NCBI GenBank assembly: GCA_001048675.1 | Contig: CCKK01000020.1 | Span: forward strand, 1,178,001-1,242,000 | Length of the DNA stretch: 64,000 bases | DNA from: Vibrio diabolicus | GTDB taxonomy: Bacteria; Pseudomonadota; Gammaproteobacteria; Enterobacterales; Vibrionaceae | Direction: 5' to 3' | Shown: piece after piece, positions 1 to 6,926 of the stretch | How the letters are laid out: every line of letters starts with the position of its first letter | How positions within the stretch are numbered: the stretch's first letter is position 1 | The notes under the pieces: generated by a model | Databases searched by the model: none | The model's input: the letters and a program-made list of their open reading frames with translations, nothing else | Told to the model about the DNA's origin: nothing | Program-made: the position numbers and the translations under genes

Positions 1-466
1 TTGCTTCAATAGATCGCGTTTTTTGTGCTTCAAACTGATTTTTGCTCACAGATTGCTTTTGTACCAAACGAGAAAGACGTTGAAACTCCGCCGCTTGGTG
101 TTCGGCATTTGCACTCGCGCGGCGAATACCTTGCTTCGCCTGCTCAATTTTCATTAACTGCATATCCGTTTTGATTTGATTTGCAGTAAGCTCAGATTTC
201 GCAACATCTAGTGCTGCTCGAGCAATTTCTTGGTTGGCAATAAAGTCTTCATCATCAATGACAAACAAAGGAGTTCCTTCTCTTACCCACTGGTTATCTT
301 TGACAAAGATTTCGCTTACTTGCCCCCCAACCTCAGGAGAAATGGCCGTAACGTCTGAATGAACATATGCGTTATCCGTCATTACAGTATTCGGCTGGTA
401 TAAGGCACAGCCAGCAGCAAATAACGAACCAACAACAAGCGACAAGGCGATAACTTTCTTCTTCAT
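1..466 (-). CDS. HlyD/EmrA-family periplasmic adaptor (membrane fusion protein), 5' part
   Basis: This is the N-terminal 155 residues of a periplasmic adaptor; the gene runs off the left edge. The protein opens with a lipoprotein-like signal (hydrophobic stretch ending FAAGC at about residues 16-20, a weak lipobox). A biotinyl-lipoyl-like stretch follows with the typical adaptor wording SPEVGGQVSEIFVKDNQWV and PLFVIDDEDF, then an alpha-helical hairpin rich in A, Q and E. By family it would bridge an inner-membrane pump and an outer-membrane channel for drug or small-molecule efflux. The partner genes are outside the window. A perfect palindrome about 35 bp upstream of the start suggests repressor control. 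Confidence 0.8.
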   Translation of the reverse strand, partial: MKKKVIALSLVVGSLFAAGCALYQPNTVMTDNAYVHSDVTAISPEVGGQVSEIFVKDNQWVREGTPLFVIDDEDFIANQEIARAALDVAKSELTANQIKTDMQLMKIEQAKQGIRRASANAEHQAAEFQRLSRLVQKQSVSKNQFEAQKTRSIEA

Positions 467-500
467 GTTTGAAACCCATTTTATGATTTTCACAAACTGT

Positions 501-515
501 ACTGTACCGTACAGT
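501..515. promoter_or_regulatory. Perfect palindrome, probable TetR-type operator
   Basis: ACTGTAC-C-GTACAGT is a perfect 7-1-7 inverted repeat, with a further AACTGT half just before it (495-500). It lies 35 bp upstream of the start of the adaptor gene at 466, where a repressor would block transcription. The shape is typical of TetR-family operators. No TetR gene is in the window, so the regulator would be in the missing part of the operon. Confidence 0.5.
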
Positions 516-860
516 TTTAGTAAAGGTACATTTGATCATTGCCAATCAAAAAGATCAATCTCATTGATTTATCATGAACTTCTTGAGAAAAGTGTTTCGA
601 ATGAAAAGAATGAAAATCTAAACATTTGTAATGTAAATAAAAAAACACATTTAAACTGAATAAATAAAGAGAGGACTGCAACTCCCCTACCTTTAATGAA
701 GCTTGCTCCCCAACTCGGCGCATCAGTCGCAAACATTTGACTGGCCGAAGTTTTCGAAGCTACCTCACCAATTTTCATTAGCACCTCAATCTGACACATC
801 AACCCAACGATAAGCACAAGCTAGTAGCATTTTCTTCAAACGAATTTGACATCGCCCAAT
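516..860. other. Intergenic region, no supported gene
   Basis: About 350 bp between the divergent adaptor and MarR genes. Short overlapping reading frames occur on the minus strand, but none has a ribosome site or recognisable protein composition. The region should hold the promoters of both neighbours. Confidence 0.4.
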
Positions 861-880
861 ATAGTTGTGTATACAACCAT
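861..880. promoter_or_regulatory. Inverted repeat, probable MarR operator
   Basis: GTTGT-GTAT-ACAAC (864-877) is a perfect inverted repeat that extends to 861-880 with one mismatch. It sits 34 bp upstream of the MarR-family start at 914. MarR repressors typically bind such short palindromes in their own promoter, so autoregulation of the MarR-SDR pair is the likely role. Confidence 0.5.
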
Positions 881-913
881 ATTGTTCGTTCATGTTATTT
901 GGTGAAATTCTCC

Positions 914-1366
914 ATGTCCCAATACAACCATCATCAGTCTCTCGGTCACCTTACGGGGCTTGCTAGTCGTCTGTTTAACCGATTACTCACTACCCGTTTC
1001 AAAGATGCTGGTATTGATATGACAGCAGAACAATGGGGTGTCGTGTTGCTGTTGCGAAACAACGGTGCTCTTTCTCAAAGTCAGATTTGTGAACTGTTGT
1101 ACTTAGAAAAATCGAGCGTCAGTCGCTCAATTGATGGGCTTGAAAAGCGCGGTTGGACAGAGAGGAAACCTTCGCCAACGGATAGTCGAAGTAAGTTAGT
1201 CGTGCTAACAGAAAAATCTTTAGACACCGTTGATACATGTGCAAATATCGCTTCGCTAGTACTGCAAGAAGCCCAACAGAACCTTGCTGATGCCGACCTA
1301 GATAACAGCAAACAGCAACTTTCTAGCGTGGTAGCGAACTTACGCAAGCTTAACGGACAAATTTAA
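914..1366 (+). CDS. MarR-family transcriptional regulator
   Basis: A 150-residue winged-helix repressor. The DNA-binding core is visible: helix-turn-helix around residues 50-75 (ALSQSQICELLYLEKSSVSRS) followed by the wing with the family signature DSRSKLVVLTEK. The helices at each end would form the dimer interface. I chose ATG 914, since the upstream TTG 899 and GTG 902 lack a ribosome site. The gene is 63 bp ahead of the SDR gene and may be co-transcribed with it. The palindrome at 861-880 suggests autorepression relieved by a small phenolic or similar ligand. The ligand cannot be told from sequence. Confidence 0.85.
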   Translation: MSQYNHHQSLGHLTGLASRLFNRLLTTRFKDAGIDMTAEQWGVVLLLRNNGALSQSQICELLYLEKSSVSRSIDGLEKRGWTERKPSPTDSRSKLVVLTEKSLDTVDTCANIASLVLQEAQQNLADADLDNSKQQLSSVVANLRKLNGQI

Positions 1367-1429
1367 CTTATCAGCGTACGTTGCGACATAAGCTGGTTTA
1401 ACAGTCAGGCTCAACCTTGGAGAAATACG

Positions 1430-2173
1430 ATGACAAAACGCAATGCTTTAATTACAGGTGGCGCTCGCGGAATTGGTGCAGCAACAGCAAAAGCACTCGC
1501 TGCAGATGGTTACCGAGTTTTTATCAACTACGTAAATAGCGCTGCGGTCGCGGAAGCGTTAGCTCAGGAAATTCAAAACGCCGGTGGTGAGGCGTACACT
1601 TTAAAAGCTGACGTTCGTGATGACGCACAAATACAAGGGATGTTCGACAGCATCGCAAATGAACATGGTGGCGTTGATGTTCTTGTCTCAAACGCAAACA
1701 TGAGCTTTACCGCTAAACCTTTCACTGAGCAGTCGTGGGAAGAGTTTTCACAAAAGCTAAATGACGAAATGCACGCTGCATATCAAACGGCAAAATTGGC
1801 GGTAGAAAACATGAAAGCCAGCCAGTTTGGTCGCTTAATTTTTATCTCTAGCACCTTATCAGAAGCCCCTGCACCAAGCTTTATTGCTCATGGTAGTGCA
1901 AAAGGTGCACTTGATAGCTTTAGTAAATACCTCGCTCAAGAACTTGGTCCTTTCGGGATTACGTCTAATGTCGTTGCTCCGGGCCTTGTAGAAACAGACG
2001 CAACAAAAGGTGCTCCTGAAGAGTTTAAAGAAACCATTCGAATGTTCACACCAACGCAGAAAATTGCCACACCTGAAGACGTAGCAAACACCGTGAGCTA
2101 CTTGGCAAGTGAAAAAAGCGGACATATCACGGGCACATACAATCCAGTATGTGGCGGCGCCTACCTACCATAG
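1430..2173 (+). CDS. Short-chain dehydrogenase/reductase family protein with altered catalytic site
   Basis: A 247-residue Rossmann-fold SDR of the FabG-like group. The cofactor motif TGGARGIG is at residues 9-16, the NNAG-like motif reads SNAN (87-90), and the active-site serine is S140/S141. The catalytic YxxxK motif reads HGSAK, so His154 stands where tyrosine is normally found, with Lys158 kept. Classical reductase chemistry may therefore be weak or changed. GGAG lies 8 bp before ATG 1430. It follows the MarR gene on the same strand and is probably under its control. The substrate is unknown; the name 3-oxoacyl-ACP reductase would be an over-call. Confidence 0.8.
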   Translation: MTKRNALITGGARGIGAATAKALAADGYRVFINYVNSAAVAEALAQEIQNAGGEAYTLKADVRDDAQIQGMFDSIANEHGGVDVLVSNANMSFTAKPFTEQSWEEFSQKLNDEMHAAYQTAKLAVENMKASQFGRLIFISSTLSEAPAPSFIAHGSAKGALDSFSKYLAQELGPFGITSNVVAPGLVETDATKGAPEEFKETIRMFTPTQKIATPEDVANTVSYLASEKSGHITGTYNPVCGGAYLP

Positions 2174-2195
2174 CGCCATTTGTGCCTCGCACACA

Positions 2196-2223
2196 TACAA
2201 AGGCATGTACGCATGCCTTTGTA
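2196..2223 (+). terminator. Stem-loop, probable terminator of the MarR-SDR unit
   Basis: A perfect 12-bp stem (TACAAAGGCATG / CATGCCTTTGTA) with a TACG loop lies 22 bp after the SDR stop. There is only a weak T tract after it, so termination efficiency is uncertain. Confidence 0.6.
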
Positions 2224-2770
2224 GCTTTAGGTATTGCTTTGCAACGCGCAAGCTTCCTTCATGGGCAGTTTTGTCTGAAGAAAAATAGAAAGTCCTATCT
2301 ATTTCTTATAATCGGTGTATAGTGAGCTCAGCTCCTAACCGTGAGCTATTGATGAAATATTTAGTTCGAGTCTCTTCTTAGTTTTCTTTCGAGTCATTTC
2401 GTTACTCAACTCCTGTAGCAACTTATTCTTTATCTTCCATTAAATAGCCTCAGTTTTGATTTAAATACGAACGAGAGTTAGCTCTCTTAGCATGGTTATC
2501 ACAACGCGCTGTCTTTACATCGATAGGTTTATAAGGAATTTAACCTTATAAAAACAATCATTAAGCGTCAAAATAAGACATAACACTGCATAGCCACTTC
2601 GTGTATATATCATCACTATTTAGGAATAGTCATTAGCGGTGAAATATATTAATCAGCGCGATGACAATGGAATATTTAGACTTAATTTAAACCATTTTGA
2701 CTTCGTTATTCCTATAAAAGTAGAGGTTAATTAGATTGACCTTTAATAAACACGCTCTAGAGGAATAAAA
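2224..2770. other. Intergenic region at the left edge of T3SS1
   Basis: About 550 AT-rich bases with no supported gene. A TATAAT-like hexamer occurs near 2308 and a 9-codon reading frame starts near 2352, but neither is convincing. A strong ribosome site (AGAGGA) at the right end belongs to the next feature. Confidence 0.4.
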
Positions 2771-2975
2771 ATGAGAAAAAAACGAGATAGCTTTCAAAAA
2801 AAGAAATAAAAAAAGCAATTATGAAGATAAGTTTGAGTTGATGGTAAAAGAATACCACAGCGCAAAAGAAGTATTAGACGCAATGCCAGAAGGTTCGGCT
2901 GACTACGACAAGCAGAAAAAGCACTGTGAATCTCTATTTGCTAATGCCGAGCGCTTTTTTAAGCGAAATCAGTAG
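2771..2975 (+). pseudogene. Small charged protein gene split by a +1 frame change in an A run
   Basis: A good ribosome site precedes ATG 2771, but that frame stops after 12 codons (TAA 2807-2809). A second frame, open to TAG 2975, encodes a highly charged helical peptide (from ATG 2841: 44 residues, containing YHSAKEVLDAMPEGSADYD). Removing one A from the seven-A run at 2796-2802 joins the two frames into a protein of about 66 residues. The split may be a mutation, transcriptional slippage on the A run or a sequence error. It resembles no family I can name. It lies just downstream of vopQ, converging with it. Confidence 0.45.
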
Positions 2976-3020
2976 GCCAATTTAACGCCTAGATAAACAT
3001 CCGGCAAAACACCATATACG

Positions 3021-3044
3021 GTAAGGGAGCATCTGCTCCCTTAC
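3021..3044. terminator. Bidirectional stem-loop between the small gene and vopQ
   Basis: GTAAGGGAGC-ATCT-GCTCCCTTAC is a perfect 10-bp stem with a four-base loop. It lies between two convergent genes (stops at 2975 and 3051) and is followed by a T-rich stretch on the plus strand. Confidence 0.7.
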
Positions 3045-3050
3045 TTTCAA

Positions 3051-4529
3051 TTAAACCCAACCTTCCGCTAAGTACATCAGTCGCAATTGACTTGGTGAGC
3101 CCAGTTTATCTAATGCATCCAACTGAGCGTCACTCAGGTTCGGGCATTTATCAAGGTATACTCGTCCATTTTCTGCATCAAGTGGCAGTTTGTAAGTCAG
3201 CTTTTCATTGATTTGACTCGCCTCACCTTTATCGATCGCTCGAACTGCAGGCATGAGCCAATCCCAATCTTCGCCCAATAGCTTTTTAAACGCACTATGA
3301 GCAGTTGCCTCAGTTTTACTTGGCGCATCTTCTGGACTTAGCTTCAAGATAGAATCAACGTCAGGGACTAAGTGTTCACCTGGCTCTGAGCCCAACATCT
3401 TTTTCAACGTTAAGCGAGCAGCTTCCATCTCTTGTGCTTCTTTAGGCGCTTGAGGTGATGTCATCGCAGTGTTCTCTTTAGGACCAAGGTACGCCATCAA
3501 TGCGCGTACAGAAGCTGGATCTTGCATACTGAAGGTAAAATCTCCTTTGGCATTAGAAACTTCAAGCCTTGGTAAGACACCAGACATCTCACCTTGCATG
3601 AGTTGCTCTTTGACTTCTGTATTTAGTCCGTATGCTCCAGCTTGGTTCGCAACAAAACCACCACCACTGATGATGCCAGTCGTGGCAGCCGAACCAATGG
3701 CTTCTTTTGCTATCGGCGTAACACCCGCTGTCGCTACGGAGCTCACACCAAAAGTACCCAAGCTCCCTGTCGCCATACCCAATGTTGCCCCAACTGCACC
3801 TTCAGCTGATAACATTGCATGACCTTGAGCCAATGTTTGTTGCATCGGCATAGAGAGACGTTGGTCTCGCCCTGGAAGCTGCGAAATTTGCTCCAGCTGA
3901 TGGTGGTAAGCTTCAGCATCGCCATTGACTGCCGCTTTGTGCAGCTCGCGTCCTGTTGAAATTAATAGCCCTACGCCAGGCAAGGCTAGGTTGATGACTG
4001 CATTAACGCCAGAACCTTTCAGTTTTTCTTTGCCCATCTGTAACAGTTCGGCACCAAAACCATCCATTTTCCCCGGGTACTGAGCCTCTAAACTCACCTG
4101 CATACGCGGATCTTTGCTGATCGCGTCAAACGTATTTTTAAGCTGCTGGTACGTATCGCTGCTCACCTTGACTTCATCCAACAAGCTGACAACTTCTAAG
4201 ATTTTGCGCTCAGTAAGCGGCTCACCGCGATAACCAGAAGGGCTAACTAATGAGTAAGCTAGCAAGGCAACCTCAGGCTTTTCTTGTTTAAGTAGCGCCT
4301 GTTTCAAATCAAGGTGAGTTTTGATGTTTTCTTGGAAAAACTTAGTGTATTTGCTTCTCAACACGCCTTCGTGGATAGAAGCAAACTTGTGACCTTTGTG
4401 GAACGTTGAAGGTTCTTTTACCTCACCTCTTTTACTGATCACTCGGTCATCTTTTTGCGCAGCGACTGCACGAAACTGTTCTAGATCAGGTACTGGGCTT
4501 TGACTGATTTTTTGCGTTGTATTGACCAT
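3051..4529 (-). CDS. vopQ: T3SS1 effector VopQ (VepA)
   Basis: A 492-residue protein matching the length, start and neighbourhood of VopQ. In V. parahaemolyticus VopQ is injected into host cells, binds the V-ATPase Vo sector, forms a gated pore in acidic compartments, de-acidifies lysosomes, and drives autophagy and rapid lysis. It has no enzyme motif. The sequence is mostly helical, with a glycine/alanine-rich hydrophobic middle (about residues 170-310, including GATLGMATGSLGTFGVSS) that fits membrane association. The gene lies 9 bp downstream of its chaperone gene, the usual effector-chaperone pairing, and ends at a stem-loop. An ExsA-like box precedes the pair. Confidence 0.93.
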   Translation of the reverse strand: MVNTTQKISQSPVPDLEQFRAVAAQKDDRVISKRGEVKEPSTFHKGHKFASIHEGVLRSKYTKFFQENIKTHLDLKQALLKQEKPEVALLAYSLVSPSGYRGEPLTERKILEVVSLLDEVKVSSDTYQQLKNTFDAISKDPRMQVSLEAQYPGKMDGFGAELLQMGKEKLKGSGVNAVINLALPGVGLLISTGRELHKAAVNGDAEAYHHQLEQISQLPGRDQRLSMPMQQTLAQGHAMLSAEGAVGATLGMATGSLGTFGVSSVATAGVTPIAKEAIGSAATTGIISGGGFVANQAGAYGLNTEVKEQLMQGEMSGVLPRLEVSNAKGDFTFSMQDPASVRALMAYLGPKENTAMTSPQAPKEAQEMEAARLTLKKMLGSEPGEHLVPDVDSILKLSPEDAPSKTEATAHSAFKKLLGEDWDWLMPAVRAIDKGEASQINEKLTYKLPLDAENGRVYLDKCPNLSDAQLDALDKLGSPSQLRLMYLAEGWV

Positions 4530-4538
4530 TTTTCTCTC

Positions 4539-4997
4539 CTACACACGAAGTGATTGAACATGAGCTTGTTCATGATTAGGGGTGGTTGGAATCGCTTGAT
4601 CCAACATTGCAAAACGCGCTTGCCACAATTCAGTCTGTTCAATAACCTCATGAAACCAAGCAGTAAGATTCGTCGTGTTTAGGTGCTCAACTGGTTTACG
4701 TCCCGCTAAGACAAGCTGTCGACCATTTGGGGCTAAAGCAAGTGCAAGGCTGCCACTACCGATGCCCTGATAATTAGCATGAGCAAGAAGCTCTAAACCT
4801 TTTAGTCTTTGTTCGCCCGACTTGTCTAATCTTCCGAACGTCACGGACAACATTAAGTCATCCGTATCTGTCGCGATGAAATACAGCATGTAGCGATCAT
4901 CGACCAGTAGCTGACAACGTTCATTGTCTTCAAAATTCAGTTCGGGTAACTCATTGAGTTGGCAAAACTCCAAGAGCAGTTGTTGAATCGTGTTCAT
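4539..4997 (-). CDS. vecA: CesT/SycE-type class I chaperone for VopQ (VecA-like)
   Basis: A 152-residue small acidic protein with the class I T3SS chaperone pattern: an N-terminal helix (IQQLLLEFCQLNELPELNF), a CQLLVD-type strand (binding groove) and a C-terminal helix. Such chaperones bind as dimers near the effector N-terminus and hold it competent for secretion. I placed the start at ATG 4997, which has AAGGA 7 bp upstream; the TTG at 5018 lies upstream of that Shine-Dalgarno and is unlikely. It is directly upstream of vopQ. The assignment to VopQ rests on position and on the known VecA-VopQ pairing. Confidence 0.88.
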   Translation of the reverse strand: MNTIQQLLLEFCQLNELPELNFEDNERCQLLVDDRYMLYFIATDTDDLMLSVTFGRLDKSGEQRLKGLELLAHANYQGIGSGSLALALAPNGRQLVLAGRKPVEHLNTTNLTAWFHEVIEQTELWQARFAMLDQAIPTTPNHEQAHVQSLRV

Positions 4998-5035
4998 AAC
5001 TTTTTCCTTTTGTTTCAATAACTCTATTGAACAAC

Positions 5036-5066
5036 GATTGCAGATTGAACGATGTCGGTAATGGCT
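5036..5066 (-). promoter_or_regulatory. Candidate ExsA box for vecA-vopQ
   Basis: On the minus strand an A-rich stretch is followed by TTACCGACATCGTTCA. The ACCGAC core is shared with the candidate boxes before exsC and the vopS chaperone gene. A weak -10 (TCAATAG) lies about 23 bp downstream, just before the gene. The TG half of the P. aeruginosa ExsA consensus is missing. Confidence 0.35.
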
Positions 5067-5147
5067 TTATTTTTGTCACTTTTTCGCCTTCATTGTGAGG
5101 TTTTCCGCAGAAATCTCGCTCTAAAAACGAGTTGCCAGAGTAATCAA

Positions 5148-5172
5148 AAAGAGCAGCTCAGGGCTGCTCTTT
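5148..5172 (-). terminator. Rho-independent terminator after vopR
   Basis: AAAGAGCAGC / GCTGCTCTTT with a 5-base loop, followed by a T run on the minus strand, 56 bp after the vopR stop. It separates the vopR unit from the vopQ unit. Confidence 0.85.
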
Positions 5173-5227
5173 CAATAAAGGTTGGATGACTAGCATTATG
5201 TGTTTGCTTACTTCTTTTGCAGAGCGA

Positions 5228-6205
5228 CTAACCCAGTTTATGACTATCAAAAATGACTTCTGTTGGCGGGAACATATTCGAAACAGGTGGTCGTTGCGCA
5301 TCTCCAAACATTGGTGCACCGAATGCGGATGTTGCCCAAGGATCAACAATTTTCACATCCTTACTCCATGTTGATGGATCTTTGATATCACTCCCCTCTT
5401 GTCGACCAACCAGTACATAAAGGTGTGTACCTGAATGACCCTTTTTAAACGCAACCACTTCTACTTTAGGCTCACCTTCAGGTGTGCCTGACATGCCTTG
5501 AATCATCTCAGCCGCGGCAGCAAAGGCAAATGTAGTGCAGCAGCCGGCTTTCGCGTTTTGTACTGCCTTAGCAATGTTCTGTAGGGTGCTTAATTGCGGT
5601 GCGGTTCCTCTTTGTGCTGCAGCTTGAACTCCGTTTGCGGACATAGTCGCTCGTTGATCTTGCATGATTCGCGCTTGATTCGCGTGAAGCGCTTCTAGTC
5701 TAGGCTTTCCTTTGGTTTCATAAAACTGCGAACCTTTTACACCAAATGTATTTAAGTCTGTACAGGCAAAATCACCAAGCTTTTGAAGGTTAGTTTTATG
5801 TTCGTTGATCAGCGCTACACTCGATGAGGTTTTATTCGCTTTAGAAGAAGAGGCCGCCGTTTGCGGGGCTGGCCAATGTGAGCTCGGACCAGACGACAAT
5901 CTCTCAAGATTTTTCAGGCTACCAAGCGTTAACTTGTTTTCACCGTTCAACACATTTTGCAGCATCAGCTTCGCAACGTCTTTAGGAATGCCCTGCTTCG
6001 TGAGCAGATTCACCACAATGTCTTTCGCTTTATTCTGGTGGCTAATACGCGCACTGACGCTTTTATTTTTGGGAGCCCCTTCTTTAACAAAAATATCTTT
6101 GCCATTATGCGCTCGAACCTCTTTATCGTCAGCTTGATTTTGTGTCGCCAAATGGGATGTTAACTGACTCAACGAATGCATGTGTGATGTATTAATATTG
6201 ACCAT
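5228..6205 (-). CDS. vopR: T3SS1 effector VopR, phosphoinositide-binding, cysteine-protease-like C-terminus
   Basis: A 325-residue protein in the position of VopR between VopQ and VopS. VopR is known to reach the host plasma membrane through an N-terminal bacterial phosphoinositide-binding domain; residues about 35-125 here are basic and fit that region. The C-terminal half carries a possible Cys-His-Asp triad: C222/C223 in GCCTTFAFAAAAEMI at a helix start, H261 in THLYVLVG, and D288 in KIVDPWA. The order and spacing resemble papain-like C58/YopT-type or transglutaminase-fold enzymes. The catalytic call is my inference. The gene is 10 bp after its chaperone gene and ends at a terminator. Confidence 0.88.
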   Translation of the reverse strand: MVNINTSHMHSLSQLTSHLATQNQADDKEVRAHNGKDIFVKEGAPKNKSVSARISHQNKAKDIVVNLLTKQGIPKDVAKLMLQNVLNGENKLTLGSLKNLERLSSGPSSHWPAPQTAASSSKANKTSSSVALINEHKTNLQKLGDFACTDLNTFGVKGSQFYETKGKPRLEALHANQARIMQDQRATMSANGVQAAAQRGTAPQLSTLQNIAKAVQNAKAGCCTTFAFAAAAEMIQGMSGTPEGEPKVEVVAFKKGHSGTHLYVLVGRQEGSDIKDPSTWSKDVKIVDPWATSAFGAPMFGDAQRPPVSNMFPPTEVIFDSHKLG

Positions 6206-6215
6206 GTTTGATGCC

Positions 6216-6662
6216 TTAAACCTGAATAAATGCGTGTACGTCTGTTTGGCTAAAATCTACGACCGTATTGTTCTGAAATAACTGAGCCCAAGTATCCACT
6301 AGCTCATTCAGTTGAATCATCAAGTTAGCAATATTGGTGAGTTCACTCTCGGCCGCGATGGCAACCTGAAGAACCACATCTTTAGTGGTTGGATTAACAC
6401 AAAACTGCACACCGCCGGTTTCTCGATATAAGAAGTTGTATTCAAGTAAAACTTGAAGTTTGTCTAACGTAATATCCTCTTGTTCTATGTGCAGGTTTTT
6501 AGAAATCAACAACTCGCCTTTTTCCTCCACGAGCAGAACATCGACACTGTTATTTTCAGCAAAATGCAGTGACCACATTTGATCGTCATACGCTGTCACG
6601 CGTTCAAGTTTCAGCACTTCTCCCAGTTCAGAGAGAAGCATATTAATCTTTCCTGTATCCAT
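6216..6662 (-). CDS. CesT-type T3SS chaperone, probably for VopR
   Basis: A 148-residue acidic protein with the class I chaperone layout: a first helix (INMLLSELGEVLKLERVTAYD), central strands (SVDVLLVEEKGELLIS) and a last helix ending NTVVDFSQTDVHAFIQV. It is directly upstream of vopR with a 10-bp gap, so VopR is the expected client. Sequence is diverged from the other two chaperones here, in keeping with client specificity. The promoter should lie in the 220 bp upstream, where there is a REP-like palindrome and a weak ExsA-like box near 6809. Confidence 0.8.
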   Translation of the reverse strand: MDTGKINMLLSELGEVLKLERVTAYDDQMWSLHFAENNSVDVLLVEEKGELLISKNLHIEQEDITLDKLQVLLEYNFLYRETGGVQFCVNPTTKDVVLQVAIAAESELTNIANLMIQLNELVDTWAQLFQNNTVVDFSQTDVHAFIQV

Positions 6663-6683
6663 GTTGTGTCCTGTCTAATTTAA

Positions 6684-6734
6684 TATACCTAAGTAGCCTC
6701 GAAATATCTGATGCAGCGAGACGACTTGGGTATA
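6684..6734. repeat. Imperfect palindrome, REP-like unit
   Basis: Two 18-bp arms (TATACCTAAGTAGCCTCG and CGAGACGACTTGGGTATA) match at 15 of 18 positions and flank a 15-bp centre. Palindromes with TATACC...GGGTATA ends are common between genes in vibrios. It lies between the vopS terminator and the vopR chaperone gene, within the leader of the latter. Confidence 0.55.
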
Positions 6735-6799
6735 ACGGTTTATTTAAATAAGCTCATAAGGATAAGAGCGATTTTATGGCGTGATAGACACAAGAGCTT

Positions 6800-6835
6800 T
6801 ATTTAAACGTCTCAATTTTATTGCTATTAGCCGTT
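6800..6835 (-). promoter_or_regulatory. Weak ExsA-like box before the vopR chaperone gene
   Basis: On the minus strand, AAAATTGAGACGTTTAAAT has an A-rich tract followed by GAC, but lacks both the ACC before GAC and the downstream TG. It is the best candidate I can find upstream of this unit. The placement implies a leader of roughly 120 bases. Confidence 0.2.
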
Positions 6836-6883
6836 TTAGCGAGGTAGAAAAATGAAGAATAAGTTGGATAAAGAAATAAGAAA

Positions 6884-6903
6884 AGAGCGGCAATCGCCGC
6901 TCT
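6884..6903 (-). terminator. Rho-independent terminator after vopS
   Basis: AGAGCGGC / GCCGCTCT with a four-base loop, followed by TTTTCTTATTTC on the minus strand, 24 bp after the vopS stop. Confidence 0.85.
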
Positions 6904-6926
6904 AAAATTGGAATAGAAGAGAAAAA

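Noticed and set aside
517..817. Two overlapping minus-strand frames of 71 and 81 codons
   Set aside because: They overlap each other, lack ribosome sites and cover the operator region between divergent genes.
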